64,000 nucleotides of DNA from Paenibacillus algorifonticola (GCF_000971975.1 NZ_LAQO01000019.1:123929-187928), one strand, 5' to 3'. Counted from the stretch's first letter, positions 1-8,794 are shown. Made by a program: numbers and translations. Notes: a model not told the origin generated them from the letters alone.

Positions 1-241
1 TGCTGTTGCCGATCTGGCTACTTATATCGTCACTTCCGTTCAGCTGGCAGTTGCTTTTCCGGCTGTCGAAGGCGGCATTCTCGCTTCCTTTATGAAATTT
101 GGCGGTATTTTTGCTATTACTCAAGTTCCGCTAGCTGTTAGTGAAGGCTTGCTGACGGTATTGATCTGGAACTGGCTGCAATCTTTTAATACGGACGAGC
201 TGACTATTTTGAAGCGGAGAATGAAAGGGGATCGCGTGTAA
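1..241 (+). CDS. cbiM: CbiM, cobalt ECF transporter membrane component (5' end outside window)
   Basis: Only the last 79 residues are visible, read from base 2. They form hydrophobic helices with the CbiM-like tail (DLATYIVTSVQLAVAFP near the start, then QVPLAVSEGLLTVLIW). CbiM is the integral-membrane substrate-binding component of the cobalt energy-coupling-factor transporter and works with CbiN, CbiQ and CbiO. The TAA stop shares its last A with the ATG of the next gene, so the two are translationally coupled. Its start and any B12 riboswitch upstream lie outside the window. Confidence 0.9.
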   Translation, partial: AVADLATYIVTSVQLAVAFPAVEGGILASFMKFGGIFAITQVPLAVSEGLLTVLIWNWLQSFNTDELTILKRRMKGDRV

Positions 242-525
242 TGAGCCGCAGTGCCAAAAATATTTGGATTTTAGCCATAGTTGTTTTACTTGCTGTTGCG
301 CCATTAATATTCATTAACGCCGAGTTTGGCGGCGCAGATGGCGCGGCGGAGGAAATGATCCAGACGATTGCGCCGCATTATGAGCCTTGGGCGTCTCCGC
401 TGGCTGAGGTGCCGGGAGAAACGGAAAGCATGCTGTTCGCGCTGCAAGCTGCGATTGGCGCTGGCATAATTGGCTATGTGATCGGCCTTTTTAAAGGGAA
501 GTCGGAGAAATCAAAGCAGCAATGA
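241..525 (+). CDS. cbiN: CbiN, cobalt transport protein
   Basis: This 94-residue protein has an N-terminal membrane helix (residues about 8-26), an extracytoplasmic loop containing FINAEFGGADGAAEE and PHYEPWASP, and a C-terminal helix (about 66-86) followed by a Lys-rich cytoplasmic tail. Size and two-helix topology match CbiN, the auxiliary subunit that assists metal loading of CbiM. It overlaps cbiM by one base and the next gene by four bases (ATGA), which indicates one operon. Confidence 0.93.
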   Translation: MSRSAKNIWILAIVVLLAVAPLIFINAEFGGADGAAEEMIQTIAPHYEPWASPLAEVPGETESMLFALQAAIGAGIIGYVIGLFKGKSEKSKQQ

Positions 526-1344
526 TGAAATGGATCGATACGATTTCTTATTCCAATAAGCTGCGGGATTTACCCGCCTTTTGGAAATGCGGGCTTGCAG
601 CCCTGCTGCTGCTGCTTGCCTATCTCGCTCATCCGCTCGTGCAGCTTGCCATTTTCGGATGGCTTGTGCTGTGGACGGTCGGCTATGCGAAAGTGCCCGC
701 CAAGCTTTATGCGGCGCTGCTTTTCTCCTCTTGCTTGCTGTTTATTCTCAGCTTGCCAGCGCTGCTTATTGAATTAACCAGTACCAGCAGCATTAGCGGC
801 AGCGCAGCAGGAAACTTGGCAGCAGCGAAAGCAGGTTGGGTGCTCGTTTCATGGGAGCTGCTAAGCTTGTATGTGCCGGAGGCATCCGTAGCGCTGGCAG
901 GATATATTTTCACGCGTATTCTTGCTTGCTTGGCTTGTATGTTTTTCATCACCTTGACGACTCCGTTCCCCGAGCTGCTGCAAGTGCTGAAGCGGTTGAA
1001 AATGCCGCAAATTGTACTGGAGCTCATGATTATTATGTATCGCTTCATCTTTCTGCTGCTGGATACGGCGGGGGCTATGCTGATCGCGCAGCGCGCGCGG
1101 CGGTCAAAACAGCTTTAAGGGCAAGCTGCGCGATACGGCGGCTATTGCTGTGCGGCTCTTCGTCAAGACGATGCACCGATACAAGGGGCTGTCGAATGGG
1201 CTGATGGCAAGAGGATTTACGAATGAAATCCGCCTTGCGCCTGCTGTAAAGCGGACGGTTCGCCTCCGGTATTGGGCGGAAGCTGGGTTAGGCTTAACGA
1301 TTTTACTGGCAGCAGAGCTATGGCTTCGTTATGGAGGTGAATAA
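522..1344 (+). pseudogene. cbiQ: CbiQ, ECF transporter transmembrane protein, frameshifted
   Basis: The frame opening at 522 encodes a CbiQ-like membrane protein but stops at 1118 after 198 residues. CbiQ-type sequence resumes in the next frame and runs to 1344 (AAIAVRLFVK, then MARGF and a last membrane helix), giving about 274 residues when joined, a normal family length. The break falls in an alternating GC run at 1091-1100. Adding one GC pair restores QRARGGQNSFKGK across the junction. CbiQ couples the ATPase to CbiM. The frameshift may be a real slippage mutation, a phase-variable tract or a sequencing error; the intact flanking genes and unmutated second half favour a recent event or an error. 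Confidence 0.85.
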
Positions 1345-2200
1345 GCTGGCGGACAACAACCGGGCATCAACAATTATGGAAATGAACCAAGTAAGCTATG
1401 CTTATCCCGGAACGGACAAAGCTGCCTTAAACAGGCTGGAGCTGCGCATTCCCGCGAATAAGCGGATAGCGCTGTGCGGACATAATGGCTCGGGCAAGTC
1501 GACGCTCTTTTTGCAGCTTATTGGCATTAATCGCCCGCAATCCGGTTTTGTCAGCTGGCGCGGCGAGCCGCTTTCTTACAAGTCGGGAGAGCTCGCCAGT
1601 TTGAGACGGCGCGTCGGCCTCGTATTTCAGGACCCGGAGCATCAGCTCATTTTGAATACCGCTTATGAGGATATTTCCTATGGGCTGCGCAATGCGGGGC
1701 TTCATGAAGATGAAATAGAAAGGCGTGCCGCGCGCATCGTCCAGCAATTGAATTTGCAGGAACTGGCGCATAAGCCGCTTCATCACCTCAGCCTGGGGCA
1801 AAAGAAGCGCGTCGCTCTTGCTGGCGTGCTGGCGCTTGAGCCGGAGTTGGTGCTGCTCGATGAGCCAGCTGCTTATCTTGATCCTTTGTCGGAGCAGCGG
1901 CTGATGGCTGAGCTGGACCGGATTCATGCCAGCGGCATAACGCCGGTGATGGCTACGCATGACATGAATATGGCTTATGCGTGGGCTGACTGGATATTCA
2001 TCATGAATGAGGGCTGCTGTATATTGGAGGGCACGCCGGAGACCGTTTTTCGCGAAGGCGAGCGTCTCAGAAGCCTTGGATTGGCACTGCCAATGGTGCT
2101 GGAAGCTTGGGAGGCATTGCCGGCAAAGCTGAGGGGAGAACAGCAGGCGCCACGTACGCTCGCACAATTTAAAGCGGCTGTAAAATCTTTTGTTGTATAA
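1331..2200 (+). CDS. cbiO: CbiO, cobalt ECF transporter ATP-binding protein
   Basis: A 289-residue ABC ATPase with Walker A GHNGSGKST, Q-loop FQDPEHQL, signature LSLGQKKRVALAG, Walker B LVLLDEPAAYLDP and H-loop ATHDM. FQDPEHQ and the LSLGQKKRVALAG form are typical of ECF-type ATPases. It energises metal import through CbiQ and CbiM. The first ATG (1331) overlaps the end of cbiQ, but the only good Shine-Dalgarno (GGAGGTGA, 1333-1340) lies inside that start. Translation may therefore begin later, at an in-frame CTG (1346) or the ATG at 1376, giving 274-289 residues. It ends the operon. Confidence 0.93.
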   Translation: MEVNKLADNNRASTIMEMNQVSYAYPGTDKAALNRLELRIPANKRIALCGHNGSGKSTLFLQLIGINRPQSGFVSWRGEPLSYKSGELASLRRRVGLVFQDPEHQLILNTAYEDISYGLRNAGLHEDEIERRAARIVQQLNLQELAHKPLHHLSLGQKKRVALAGVLALEPELVLLDEPAAYLDPLSEQRLMAELDRIHASGITPVMATHDMNMAYAWADWIFIMNEGCCILEGTPETVFREGERLRSLGLALPMVLEAWEALPAKLRGEQQAPRTLAQFKAAVKSFVV

Positions 2201-2232
2201 AAACACAAATGTGTGTATATTTATACATGTTG

Positions 2233-2430
2233 CTTGAAATATAGGAAAGGATATGATGTTTCCATCCTTTCTCTATATTTCTCAGAATGAAACGAGCCGC
2301 GCCGCCAGAGGACGGCGAAAACCGTTTCACCTTGAAATATAGGAAAGTATATCATTTCGCTATTCTTTCTCTATATTTCATCGCGAAACGAAAGTTTTGC
2401 CGCCAGAGGACGGCAAAGTCGTTTACGCTT
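2233..2430. repeat. Two tandem copies of a ~98-bp hairpin repeat
   Basis: Copies at 2233-2330 and 2331-2430 share the same layout. Each starts CTTGAAATATAGGAAAG, pairs with a CTTTCTCTATATTTC arm about 12-15 bases on, and then has a second hairpin around GCCGCCAGAGGACGGC. They end CCGTTTCACCTT and GTCGTTTACGCTT. A third copy lies upstream of zapA at 38247-38344. The arms differ between copies but stay mostly paired, as expected of a structured REP- or MITE-like element. No coding capacity or transposase is visible. The T-poor ends make a simple terminator unlikely, although the first copy sits just after cbiO. Confidence 0.75.
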
Positions 2431-2462
2431 GTATAAATAAAGATCGACCAACTAAATAGCGA

Positions 2463-2632
2463 GGAATAGGGTGCTCTTGCGTAACGTCTTGAGCTTAAAA
2501 GGGAAGTCCGGTGCAACACCGGCGCGGTCCCGCCACTGTAACAGCGGAGTTTTGCGCAATAAAGCCACTGGCATGATGCCGGGAAGGCGAGCGCAGCGAT
2601 GATGATGCTGGAGCCAGGAGACCTGCCTTATT
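2463..2632 (+). ncRNA. Cobalamin (B12) riboswitch upstream of metE
   Basis: The leader contains the conserved cobalamin aptamer elements in order: GGGTGC at the 5' side, AAAAGGGAA, CCGGTGCAACACCGG, the GCGGTCCCGCCACTGTA core, AAGCCACTGG, GGGAAGGCG and the B12 box AGCCAGGAGACCTGCC (2612-2627). Binding of adenosylcobalamin is known to favour termination or block translation. The terminator at 2701-2747 and metE downstream fit a switch that silences the B12-independent enzyme when B12 is plentiful. Confidence 0.96.
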
Positions 2633-2700
2633 CTATACACTGCAGTACCTACGGGAGATAGGGAGGTGTTAAAGATGGCAGCCATCGTTTGTTGAAACGA

Positions 2701-2747
2701 GGGGCGTCTTTACCCACATTTCTGTACAGGGTAGGACGTCCCTTTTT
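2701..2747 (+). terminator. Attenuation terminator of the B12 riboswitch
   Basis: GGGGCGTC (2701-2708) pairs with GACGTCCC (2735-2742) with one G-U pair. An inner TACCC/GGGTA pairing extends the stem and TTTTT follows. It sits between aptamer and coding sequence, as expected of a transcription-attenuating expression platform. Confidence 0.85.
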
Positions 2748-2910
2748 GATTGGTTTCTGGCTGGCAGCAAATCGGATGTATAGGGAAAGGCAGCTGCGAA
2801 GAAATTCGCTCGCAATGCCATAAGTATATATCTGAGTTTGCTGATGAAATAACAAAGAATTAATACATCCATCCACAAGGATGAATAATGAAAAACAGGA
2901 GGCAATAACA

Positions 2911-5199
2911 ATGAGTCAAGTAAAAAGCAGCAGTTTGGGATATCCGCGTATTGGTGAAAACAGAGAATGGAAAAAAGCGCTGGAGGCGTTCTGGAGCGGC
3001 AAGCTGGAGGAAGCGGCTTTCTTGAAGCAGCTGGAGACGATTCGTCTAAACCATCTGCAATTGCAAAAGCAGGCCGGAATTGATCTGATTCCGGTAAATG
3101 ATTTTTCGTATTATGACCACATTCTAGATACGGCTGCTATGTTTGGCGTCGTGCCTGAGCGCTTTGGCTATACAGGCGGCCCAGTATCGGTAACGACCTA
3201 TTATGCAATGGCGAGAGGCAATAAAACCGCTTCGGCATCCGAGATGACCAAATGGTTCAATACGAACTATCACTACATTGTGCCTGAGCTGAAAGGCATT
3301 ACGCCGGCGCTGACCGAGAACCGTCCGCTGATCGCTTACCGCGAAGCAAAGGAAAAGCTTGGCATCGAAGGCAAGCCGGTCATTGTTGGACCTTATACGT
3401 TCCTCAAGCTGTCTAAAGGCTATGCGGCTTCTGAGCTTGCTACGGTTGCTGCCCAGTATGTGCCGCTGTATGCACAGGTGCTGCGCGAGCTGGAGCAAGA
3501 GGGTGTACAGTGGGTACAAATGGACGAGCCTGCGCTCGTAACGGACGTTTCTGACGCAGATTTGGCGCTTGTGCAATCCATTTATGCACAGCTTCATGAA
3601 GCTGCACCTAAGCTCAAGCTGCTGCTGCAAACGTATTTCGAATCGGTTCAGCATTATGCTGCAATCGCGGCTTTGCCTGTACAGGGCTTAGGACTGGACT
3701 TCACAGCTGGGGCTGAAAAAAACCTGCAGCAGCTTGAGTCAATTGGCTTCCCGCAGGACAAGGTGCTGGGTGCAGGCGTTATTGACGGCCGCAACATTTG
3801 GCGGGCGGATCTTCAGGAGCGCAAAGCGCTGCTTGCCCGTATTGCTAAAGTCGTGCCAAACGATCGGCTCATTGTAAGCTCCTCCTGCAGCCTGCTGCAT
3901 GTACCTGTATCGGCGGCTCTTGAAACGGCTCTGCCAGCTGAGCTTGCAGGCGCATTGGCGTATGCCAATGAGAAGCTGGAGGAAATCGCAGTTCTTGCAA
4001 CAGCGCTGAATGAAGGAGAAGCAGCGGTAAAAGAGGCATTTGATCGCAATGCGGCCGCTTTGGCTGCGCTTGCCGCATCGCCGTCCCGTGGCCGTGCAAG
4101 CGTCCACGCCGCTGTAGCGAGCATAGATGCACAGCCGTCGGAGCGTAAGGCGGTATTTGCAGAGCGCCAAGTAAGTCAGAAGGAACGCTGGCAGCTGCCA
4201 TTCCTGCCGACAACGACAATCGGCAGCTTCCCGCAAACGGCGGAGGTTCGCCAAGCGAGACAGCAATGGCGCCGTGGTGATTTGGGCGAGGAGCAATATC
4301 GCGTATTCATTAAGGAGCAGATTCAGCATTGGATCAAGCTGCAGGAAGAGATCGGTCTTGATGTACTCGTTCATGGGGAGTTCGAGCGGACGGATATGGT
4401 CGAGTTTTTCGGAGAGAAGCTGGAAGGCTTTGCTTTCACGAAAAATGGCTGGGTGCAATCCTATGGCTCGCGCTGCGTAAAACCGCCAGTCATTTACGGC
4501 GATGTGCAGTTCAGCAAGCCGATGACTGTCGAAGAGACCGTTTATGCTCAGTCGCTGACTTCTAAGCCGGTGAAAGGCATGCTGACGGGCCCGATTACGA
4601 TTTTGAACTGGTCGTTCGTCCGCAGCGACTTAACTCGTGAGCAGGTCGCTTACCAAATCGCGCTTGCCTTGGCAGAAGAAGTGAAGGCGCTGGAGGAAGC
4701 AGGCATTGAAATGATTCAGGTGGATGAGCCTGCCCTTCGTGAAGGCTTGCCGCTTAAACGTGAAGATTGGGAGCAATATTTGAACTGGGCTGTGCTTTCC
4801 TTCCGCTTGTCCACTTCTGACGTTAAGGATACGACGCAAATCCACACGCATATGTGCTATTGCGAGTTCCATGACATTATTGATTCTATTCGCGCGCTGG
4901 ATGCCGATGTTATCTCCATTGAAACATCCCGCAGCCACGGCGAGCTGATTCACAGCTTCGAGGAGCACACGTATGAGCTGGGTATTGGCCTTGGTGTATA
5001 CGATATTCACAGCCCTCGTGTGCCAGAAGTAGAGGAAATGACATCCATGATCAAACGCGCGCTGAACGTGCTTGAGCCAGAGTTGTTCTGGATTAACCCG
5101 GACTGCGGACTTAAGACCCGCGGTGTAGATGAGACAGTGGCATCGCTGCGCAACATGATTCAAGCGACCGAGCAAGTACGGGAGCAGCTGGCTAAGTAA
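2911..5199 (+). CDS. metE: MetE, cobalamin-independent methionine synthase
   Basis: This 762-residue enzyme transfers the methyl group of 5-methyltetrahydropteroyl-triglutamate to homocysteine, the last step of methionine synthesis. It has the usual two-barrel architecture. The zinc ligands align with E. coli MetE at a constant offset of six: H647 and C649 in HTHMCYC, E671 in ISIETSRSHG and C732 in NPDCGLKTR. The N-terminal barrel starts SSSLGYPRIGENREWKKALE. An upstream in-frame ATG at 2881 is rejected because the Shine-Dalgarno AGGAGG (2895-2901) serves the ATG at 2911. It is transcribed behind a B12 riboswitch and terminator and is followed by its own terminator. Confidence 0.97.
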   Translation: MSQVKSSSLGYPRIGENREWKKALEAFWSGKLEEAAFLKQLETIRLNHLQLQKQAGIDLIPVNDFSYYDHILDTAAMFGVVPERFGYTGGPVSVTTYYAMARGNKTASASEMTKWFNTNYHYIVPELKGITPALTENRPLIAYREAKEKLGIEGKPVIVGPYTFLKLSKGYAASELATVAAQYVPLYAQVLRELEQEGVQWVQMDEPALVTDVSDADLALVQSIYAQLHEAAPKLKLLLQTYFESVQHYAAIAALPVQGLGLDFTAGAEKNLQQLESIGFPQDKVLGAGVIDGRNIWRADLQERKALLARIAKVVPNDRLIVSSSCSLLHVPVSAALETALPAELAGALAYANEKLEEIAVLATALNEGEAAVKEAFDRNAAALAALAASPSRGRASVHAAVASIDAQPSERKAVFAERQVSQKERWQLPFLPTTTIGSFPQTAEVRQARQQWRRGDLGEEQYRVFIKEQIQHWIKLQEEIGLDVLVHGEFERTDMVEFFGEKLEGFAFTKNGWVQSYGSRCVKPPVIYGDVQFSKPMTVEETVYAQSLTSKPVKGMLTGPITILNWSFVRSDLTREQVAYQIALALAEEVKALEEAGIEMIQVDEPALREGLPLKREDWEQYLNWAVLSFRLSTSDVKDTTQIHTHMCYCEFHDIIDSIRALDADVISIETSRSHGELIHSFEEHTYELGIGLGVYDIHSPRVPEVEEMTSMIKRALNVLEPELFWINPDCGLKTRGVDETVASLRNMIQATEQVREQLAK

Positions 5200-5240
5200 T
5201 GGAATTAAGCAATAACCATTCATATGGTTATTTGAAAAAA

Positions 5241-5277
5241 AGCTCCGCTCGCGCTAATTGGCGCAAGCGGAGCTTTT
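5241..5277 (+). terminator. Intrinsic terminator after metE
   Basis: AGCTCCGCT and GCGC at 5241-5254 pair with GCGC and AGCGGAGCT at 5261-5274, followed by TTTT. Confidence 0.9.
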
Positions 5278-5388
5278 GCTTGTTGAAGCAAGCGGGGAGG
5301 GTCAAAGCCGGGGAGCAGCGTGGCACAGCGGGCAGGAAAGCATGCCATTATAGGAGGGGGAGGGTTCCTGCCTGCTGCAGCCGCCCGC

Positions 5389-6120
5389 TTAAATGGTCTC
5401 TGCCGCTGGATTCATCAGACAATAGCCAATGCCCCAAACCGTCTGAATCAAGGAAGCGGATTCGGGGTGGACACGGTTCAGCTTCTCTCTGATCCGCTTC
5501 ACATGGGTATCAATCGTCCGGTAATCGCCGAGCGATTGGTACCCCCAAATTCTCCGCATTAAATCCTCGCGGGAAATGGGCTGATTGATGTTGGCTGCCA
5601 TAAACCGCAGCAGCTCATATTCGCGGAAGGTCAGCTTCACTCTGCTATTTCCGGCAATAACTTGACGCGAATCATAATCGAAGACGAGTCCTGGCAGCGT
5701 GAGATCAGGCGTCTGCTTGCGCTGCAAGGCGCGATAAGCAAACTCCGAGGTGCGGCGAACGATCGCTTTAATGCGGTACATCAGCTCGCGCGGGCTGAAC
5801 GGCTTAACGACATAATCGTCGGAGCCTGCTTGGAAGCCGTCGAGCCGGTCAACCTCTTCACCACAGGCGGAAAGCATAATGACGGGCGTTGATTTTTTCT
5901 TCTTGAGCTCGCGGCAAAATTCAAGCCCGTCCATTCCCGGCAAATTACGATCCAGCAAAATCATTGAATAATTGTATTGCATCGCCTTGAACAAGCCGTT
6001 GATGCCGTCCGAGGCTTCTTCGACGATCCAGCCTTCTTTTTTCAAAAATAACTTGAGCAGCTTGCGGATATGCTCCTCATCATCAACAATCAGAATGCTA
6101 TATGGTTGCTGAAATGCCAT
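5389..6120 (-). CDS. OmpR/PhoB-family response regulator
   Basis: A 243-residue two-domain regulator. The receiver domain has the acidic pair D13/D14, phospho-acceptor D57 in ILLDRNLPGMDG, and the Lys of VVKPFSPREL. The C-terminal winged helix contains LTFREYELLRFMA, ISREDLMRRIWG and TIDTHVKRIREKL. Start at 6120 is supported by GAGGTG seven bases upstream. No histidine kinase is adjacent, so the partner is unknown. A Fur-like box lies 38 bases upstream of the start, suggesting iron-responsive expression (inference). It is closer to ResD/SrrA-type regulators than to NarL types, but no exact orthologue can be assigned. Confidence 0.92.
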   Translation of the reverse strand: MAFQQPYSILIVDDEEHIRKLLKLFLKKEGWIVEEASDGINGLFKAMQYNYSMILLDRNLPGMDGLEFCRELKKKKSTPVIMLSACGEEVDRLDGFQAGSDDYVVKPFSPRELMYRIKAIVRRTSEFAYRALQRKQTPDLTLPGLVFDYDSRQVIAGNSRVKLTFREYELLRFMAANINQPISREDLMRRIWGYQSLGDYRTIDTHVKRIREKLNRVHPESASLIQTVWGIGYCLMNPAAETI

Positions 6121-6157
6121 GGCTCAACACCTCATCTTTATCATTTAATTCATTATT

Positions 6158-6176
6158 GATAACAATTATCATTATC
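6158..6176. promoter_or_regulatory. Fur-like box
   Basis: The 19 bases from GATAACAATT to ATTATC match the classical palindromic Fur consensus at 16 of 19 positions. The site lies between the start of the minus-strand response regulator and the plus-strand fetA-like gene (start 6385), much nearer the former. Confidence 0.65.
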
Positions 6177-6384
6177 ATCGCATGCGACCTCCATTGTTGT
6201 CAACTAGAAAACCCCCGTTTCTTGCCACAATAGCCGAAGCATAGTCGCGAAAAAGACACAATTGTCTGTTAGAGCGGATCCAGCTGATCTGCTGCCGCAA
6301 TCGTTGTCAGGCCGTTCTCTTTCGAGCAGGCGGGGAGCAGAGTATAATGGTGAAATGCAGGCTGTGGATGAAGGAGAGAGTTAG

Positions 6385-7137
6385 GTGGCCCCCTTATTAA
6401 CATTGGATAAGGTATCAAAATATAGAAAAAATCCCGAATGGCTTTTTGAGGGGATTACAGCGCAGGTGCAGGCCGGGGAGCGTATTGCGCTGCTGGGCAC
6501 ATCCGGTCAGGGCAAAAGCACGCTGCTGCGCATCGTGTCGCTGCTTGGTAAGCTGGATGCGGGAGCGCTTGTGCTGCAAGGACGGACAAGCAGCGAGTGG
6601 AAGCCCGAGGAGTGGCGGCGCAGCGTGTGTTACGTGGCACAGACGCCGATCATGCTGACGGGAACGGTCGAGCGCAACTTGCGCGCGGTCAGCGAGCTGC
6701 AAGGGAAGCCGTTCGATGAAGCGCTGGCAAGGCGCTGCATGGAAGGCGTTGGCCTTGGACATATCGATTGGAGCAAAGAGGCGGAAAGCTTATCTGGCGG
6801 GGAAAAACAACGGACGGCGCTGGCGCGGACCTTATTGCTTCGTTCCCCGCTGCTGCTGCTTGATGAGACGACTTCATCGCTTGATCCGAAGAGCAAGCGG
6901 CAGGTGGAGCAGTTTCTAAGCGCATGGTGCTCAGAAGAGGGTACGGCGTTCATCTGGGTTACCCATGATCTAGAGCAGGCGCGGCAAGTAAGCGGGCGTG
7001 TTTGGTTTATGGCGGAAGGCAGGCTGCTGGAGCAAAGCGCTACGGAAGCTTTTTTCACAAATCCGGGGTCGGAGCAGGCGCGCAGCTTTTTAGATAATCA
7101 GCATGCGCCGGAGCAGGAGGATGCTGGGCATGAATAA
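6385..7137 (+). CDS. FetA/YbbL-like ABC transporter ATP-binding protein
   Basis: A 250-residue ATPase with Walker A GTSGQGKST, Q-loop CYVAQTPIM, signature LSGGEKQRTALAR, Walker B LLLLDETTSSLDP and H-loop THD. It starts at GTG 6385 behind AAGGAGAG (6371-6378). Its partner is the UPF0014 membrane protein that follows. In E. coli the FetAB pair is linked to iron efflux and resistance to oxidative stress; that role is transferred here by family only. A TATAAT at 6343-6348 may be its -10 box. Confidence 0.88.
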   Translation: MAPLLTLDKVSKYRKNPEWLFEGITAQVQAGERIALLGTSGQGKSTLLRIVSLLGKLDAGALVLQGRTSSEWKPEEWRRSVCYVAQTPIMLTGTVERNLRAVSELQGKPFDEALARRCMEGVGLGHIDWSKEAESLSGGEKQRTALARTLLLRSPLLLLDETTSSLDPKSKRQVEQFLSAWCSEEGTAFIWVTHDLEQARQVSGRVWFMAEGRLLEQSATEAFFTNPGSEQARSFLDNQHAPEQEDAGHE

Positions 7138-7876
7138 TATTGCGCTCGCCTGCACGCTTGTATTCGTCGCGATTACGACATTTATCTCGATGAAGCAAAA
7201 GCTTGGCCTAGAGAAGGAAATTATTACAGGCACGATTCGCTCGGCTGTGCAGCTATTGTTTATCGGTTTTCTGCTTCATTTTATTTTTGAAACGAATCAT
7301 CCGATTTTTATTGTGCTCATTATTATTTCGATGATTACGGTCGCGTCGTGGAATGCCGGCTCCCGAGCCATGCCGGTTAAGGGCATCCGGCTGCGCATTG
7401 CGCTGGCATTGGCAGGCACAGAGGCAGTAACGCTTGCTCTGCTGCTCTCGCTTCGTATTATTGAGGCTGAGCCACGGTATATCATTCCGGTCAGCGGGAT
7501 GATAATCGGCAGCTCCATGATCGTATGCGGCTTGTATTTAAACCATATGAAACGGGAGCTTGAAGCGTCGCGGGGCGAGATTGAGACGTTGCTTGCGCTT
7601 GGAGCGACGACGAAGCAGGCGATTCGCCAAGCAGTGCGCCGGGCGGTGCGTTCGAGTCTCATTCCGACGCTGGACGGCATGAAGACGGTCGGCCTCGTGC
7701 AGCTGCCAGGCATGATGACAGGGATGATCGTCGCCGGGGCAGACCCGATTGAGGCGGTGCGCTATCAAATTTTAATCGTCTTTGCGATGTCGGCTTCGTC
7801 GTCGCTGACGTCTATTGTACTCAGCATGCTAACGATGCGGCTGTGGTTCGCTAAAGATAATGGCAGGCTGCTGTAG
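7130..7876 (+). CDS. FetB/YbbM-like (UPF0014) ABC permease
   Basis: A 248-residue protein with about seven membrane helices and the UPF0014 hallmarks: SAVQLLFIGF early, ALGATTKQAIRQAVRRAVRSSLIPTLD as a cytoplasmic coupling loop, then GLVQLPGMMTGMI. It starts at ATG 7130 with a GGAGGATG Shine-Dalgarno at 7116-7123, overlapping fetA by eight bases; an earlier in-frame ATG at 7103 lacks a site. It forms the membrane part of the transporter with the preceding ATPase, probably for iron or another metal. Confidence 0.9.
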   Translation: MNNIALACTLVFVAITTFISMKQKLGLEKEIITGTIRSAVQLLFIGFLLHFIFETNHPIFIVLIIISMITVASWNAGSRAMPVKGIRLRIALALAGTEAVTLALLLSLRIIEAEPRYIIPVSGMIIGSSMIVCGLYLNHMKRELEASRGEIETLLALGATTKQAIRQAVRRAVRSSLIPTLDGMKTVGLVQLPGMMTGMIVAGADPIEAVRYQILIVFAMSASSSLTSIVLSMLTMRLWFAKDNGRLL

Positions 7877-7915
7877 CAGCCTGGGAAGCGTTCACATTAG
7901 AGGAGGGTCGATGAA

Positions 7916-8794
7916 ATGGAAAGACGGGGCATTTTCCAAGGGCAATTAATGCAGGCCGAGCAATATCCGCGAGTGGTAGCGTATTATTTTAAGGAATGGA
8001 ATGGCTTCGAAATGGCTTACCACCAGCACAGCGCTGTGGAAATTATGTATGTCATATCGGGCGATTGCACGGTAGAGCTGCTGAATAAATCCATCCCGAT
8101 GGAAAAAGGGCATTTCATCGTCATCGACTCGATGGTCGCTCACCGCCTTCACGTTGCGGAGGGCACCGCATGCCGGATGCTCAATGTTGAATTTATTTTT
8201 AGCCATACAGGTGTGGGCCTCCCTTCCCTTAAGCGGCTGGCAGAGACAGACCATGCGCTCGCGGCGCTGTTCGCAGTGAAGCACGATTATTTGCTGCTTT
8301 ACGATCCGAGCGATGTGTATCAAATGCTGAAGGCGCTCGTGCTGGAACTGGACGGCAAGCGGCGGGCGGAGCAGCTTCTCACAGCGCTTCAACTAACGCA
8401 GCTGCTCGTTCAGATTGGCAGGCTTGCCCAGGAGGCCTCCAGCCAGTCGCATGATGCGGCGGAGTTTTATGTGGGCGCGAGCATCGCCTTTATTCAGCAA
8501 AATTATGACCGCGACATTCAGGTGAAGGATATCGCGGCGGCTGTAAGGCTGCATCCGGGGTATTTTCACCGCATATTTAAAGCAGGAACCGGCTGCTCGG
8601 TTATGGATTATGTGATGCGCTTTCGGATGGAGAAGGGGCGAATGCTGCTGGAGCAGACCGATATTCCGGTCAGCGATATTTGCCATTATGTCGGCGTGAA
8701 CAGCAGCCAATATTTCAGTACCCTTTTCAAAAAATATACGAACGAAACGCCGCTGGCCTATCGCCGCGCGGTGCGCAAGGAAGTGGAGCGCTGA
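7916..8794 (+). CDS. AraC-family transcriptional regulator
   Basis: A 292-residue regulator. Residues about 15-110 form a cupin-like sensing domain (YHQHSAVEIMYVISGDCTVEL). The C-terminal 100 residues form two helix-turn-helix units with DIAAAVRLHPGYFHRIFKAGTG and ISDIC-like recognition followed by SQYFSTLFKKYTNETPLAYRR. It starts at ATG 7916 behind GAGGAGGG. It lies just upstream of the GH4 glycosidase in the same direction and is a plausible sugar-responsive activator of it (inference from position). Confidence 0.92.
   Translation: MERRGIFQGQLMQAEQYPRVVAYYFKEWNGFEMAYHQHSAVEIMYVISGDCTVELLNKSIPMEKGHFIVIDSMVAHRLHVAEGTACRMLNVEFIFSHTGVGLPSLKRLAETDHALAALFAVKHDYLLLYDPSDVYQMLKALVLELDGKRRAEQLLTALQLTQLLVQIGRLAQEASSQSHDAAEFYVGASIAFIQQNYDRDIQVKDIAAAVRLHPGYFHRIFKAGTGCSVMDYVMRFRMEKGRMLLEQTDIPVSDICHYVGVNSSQYFSTLFKKYTNETPLAYRRAVRKEVER

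Noticed and set aside
5199..5492. A plus-strand open frame after metE
   Set aside because: It runs through the metE terminator and the end of the convergent response regulator, with no domain or ribosome binding site.
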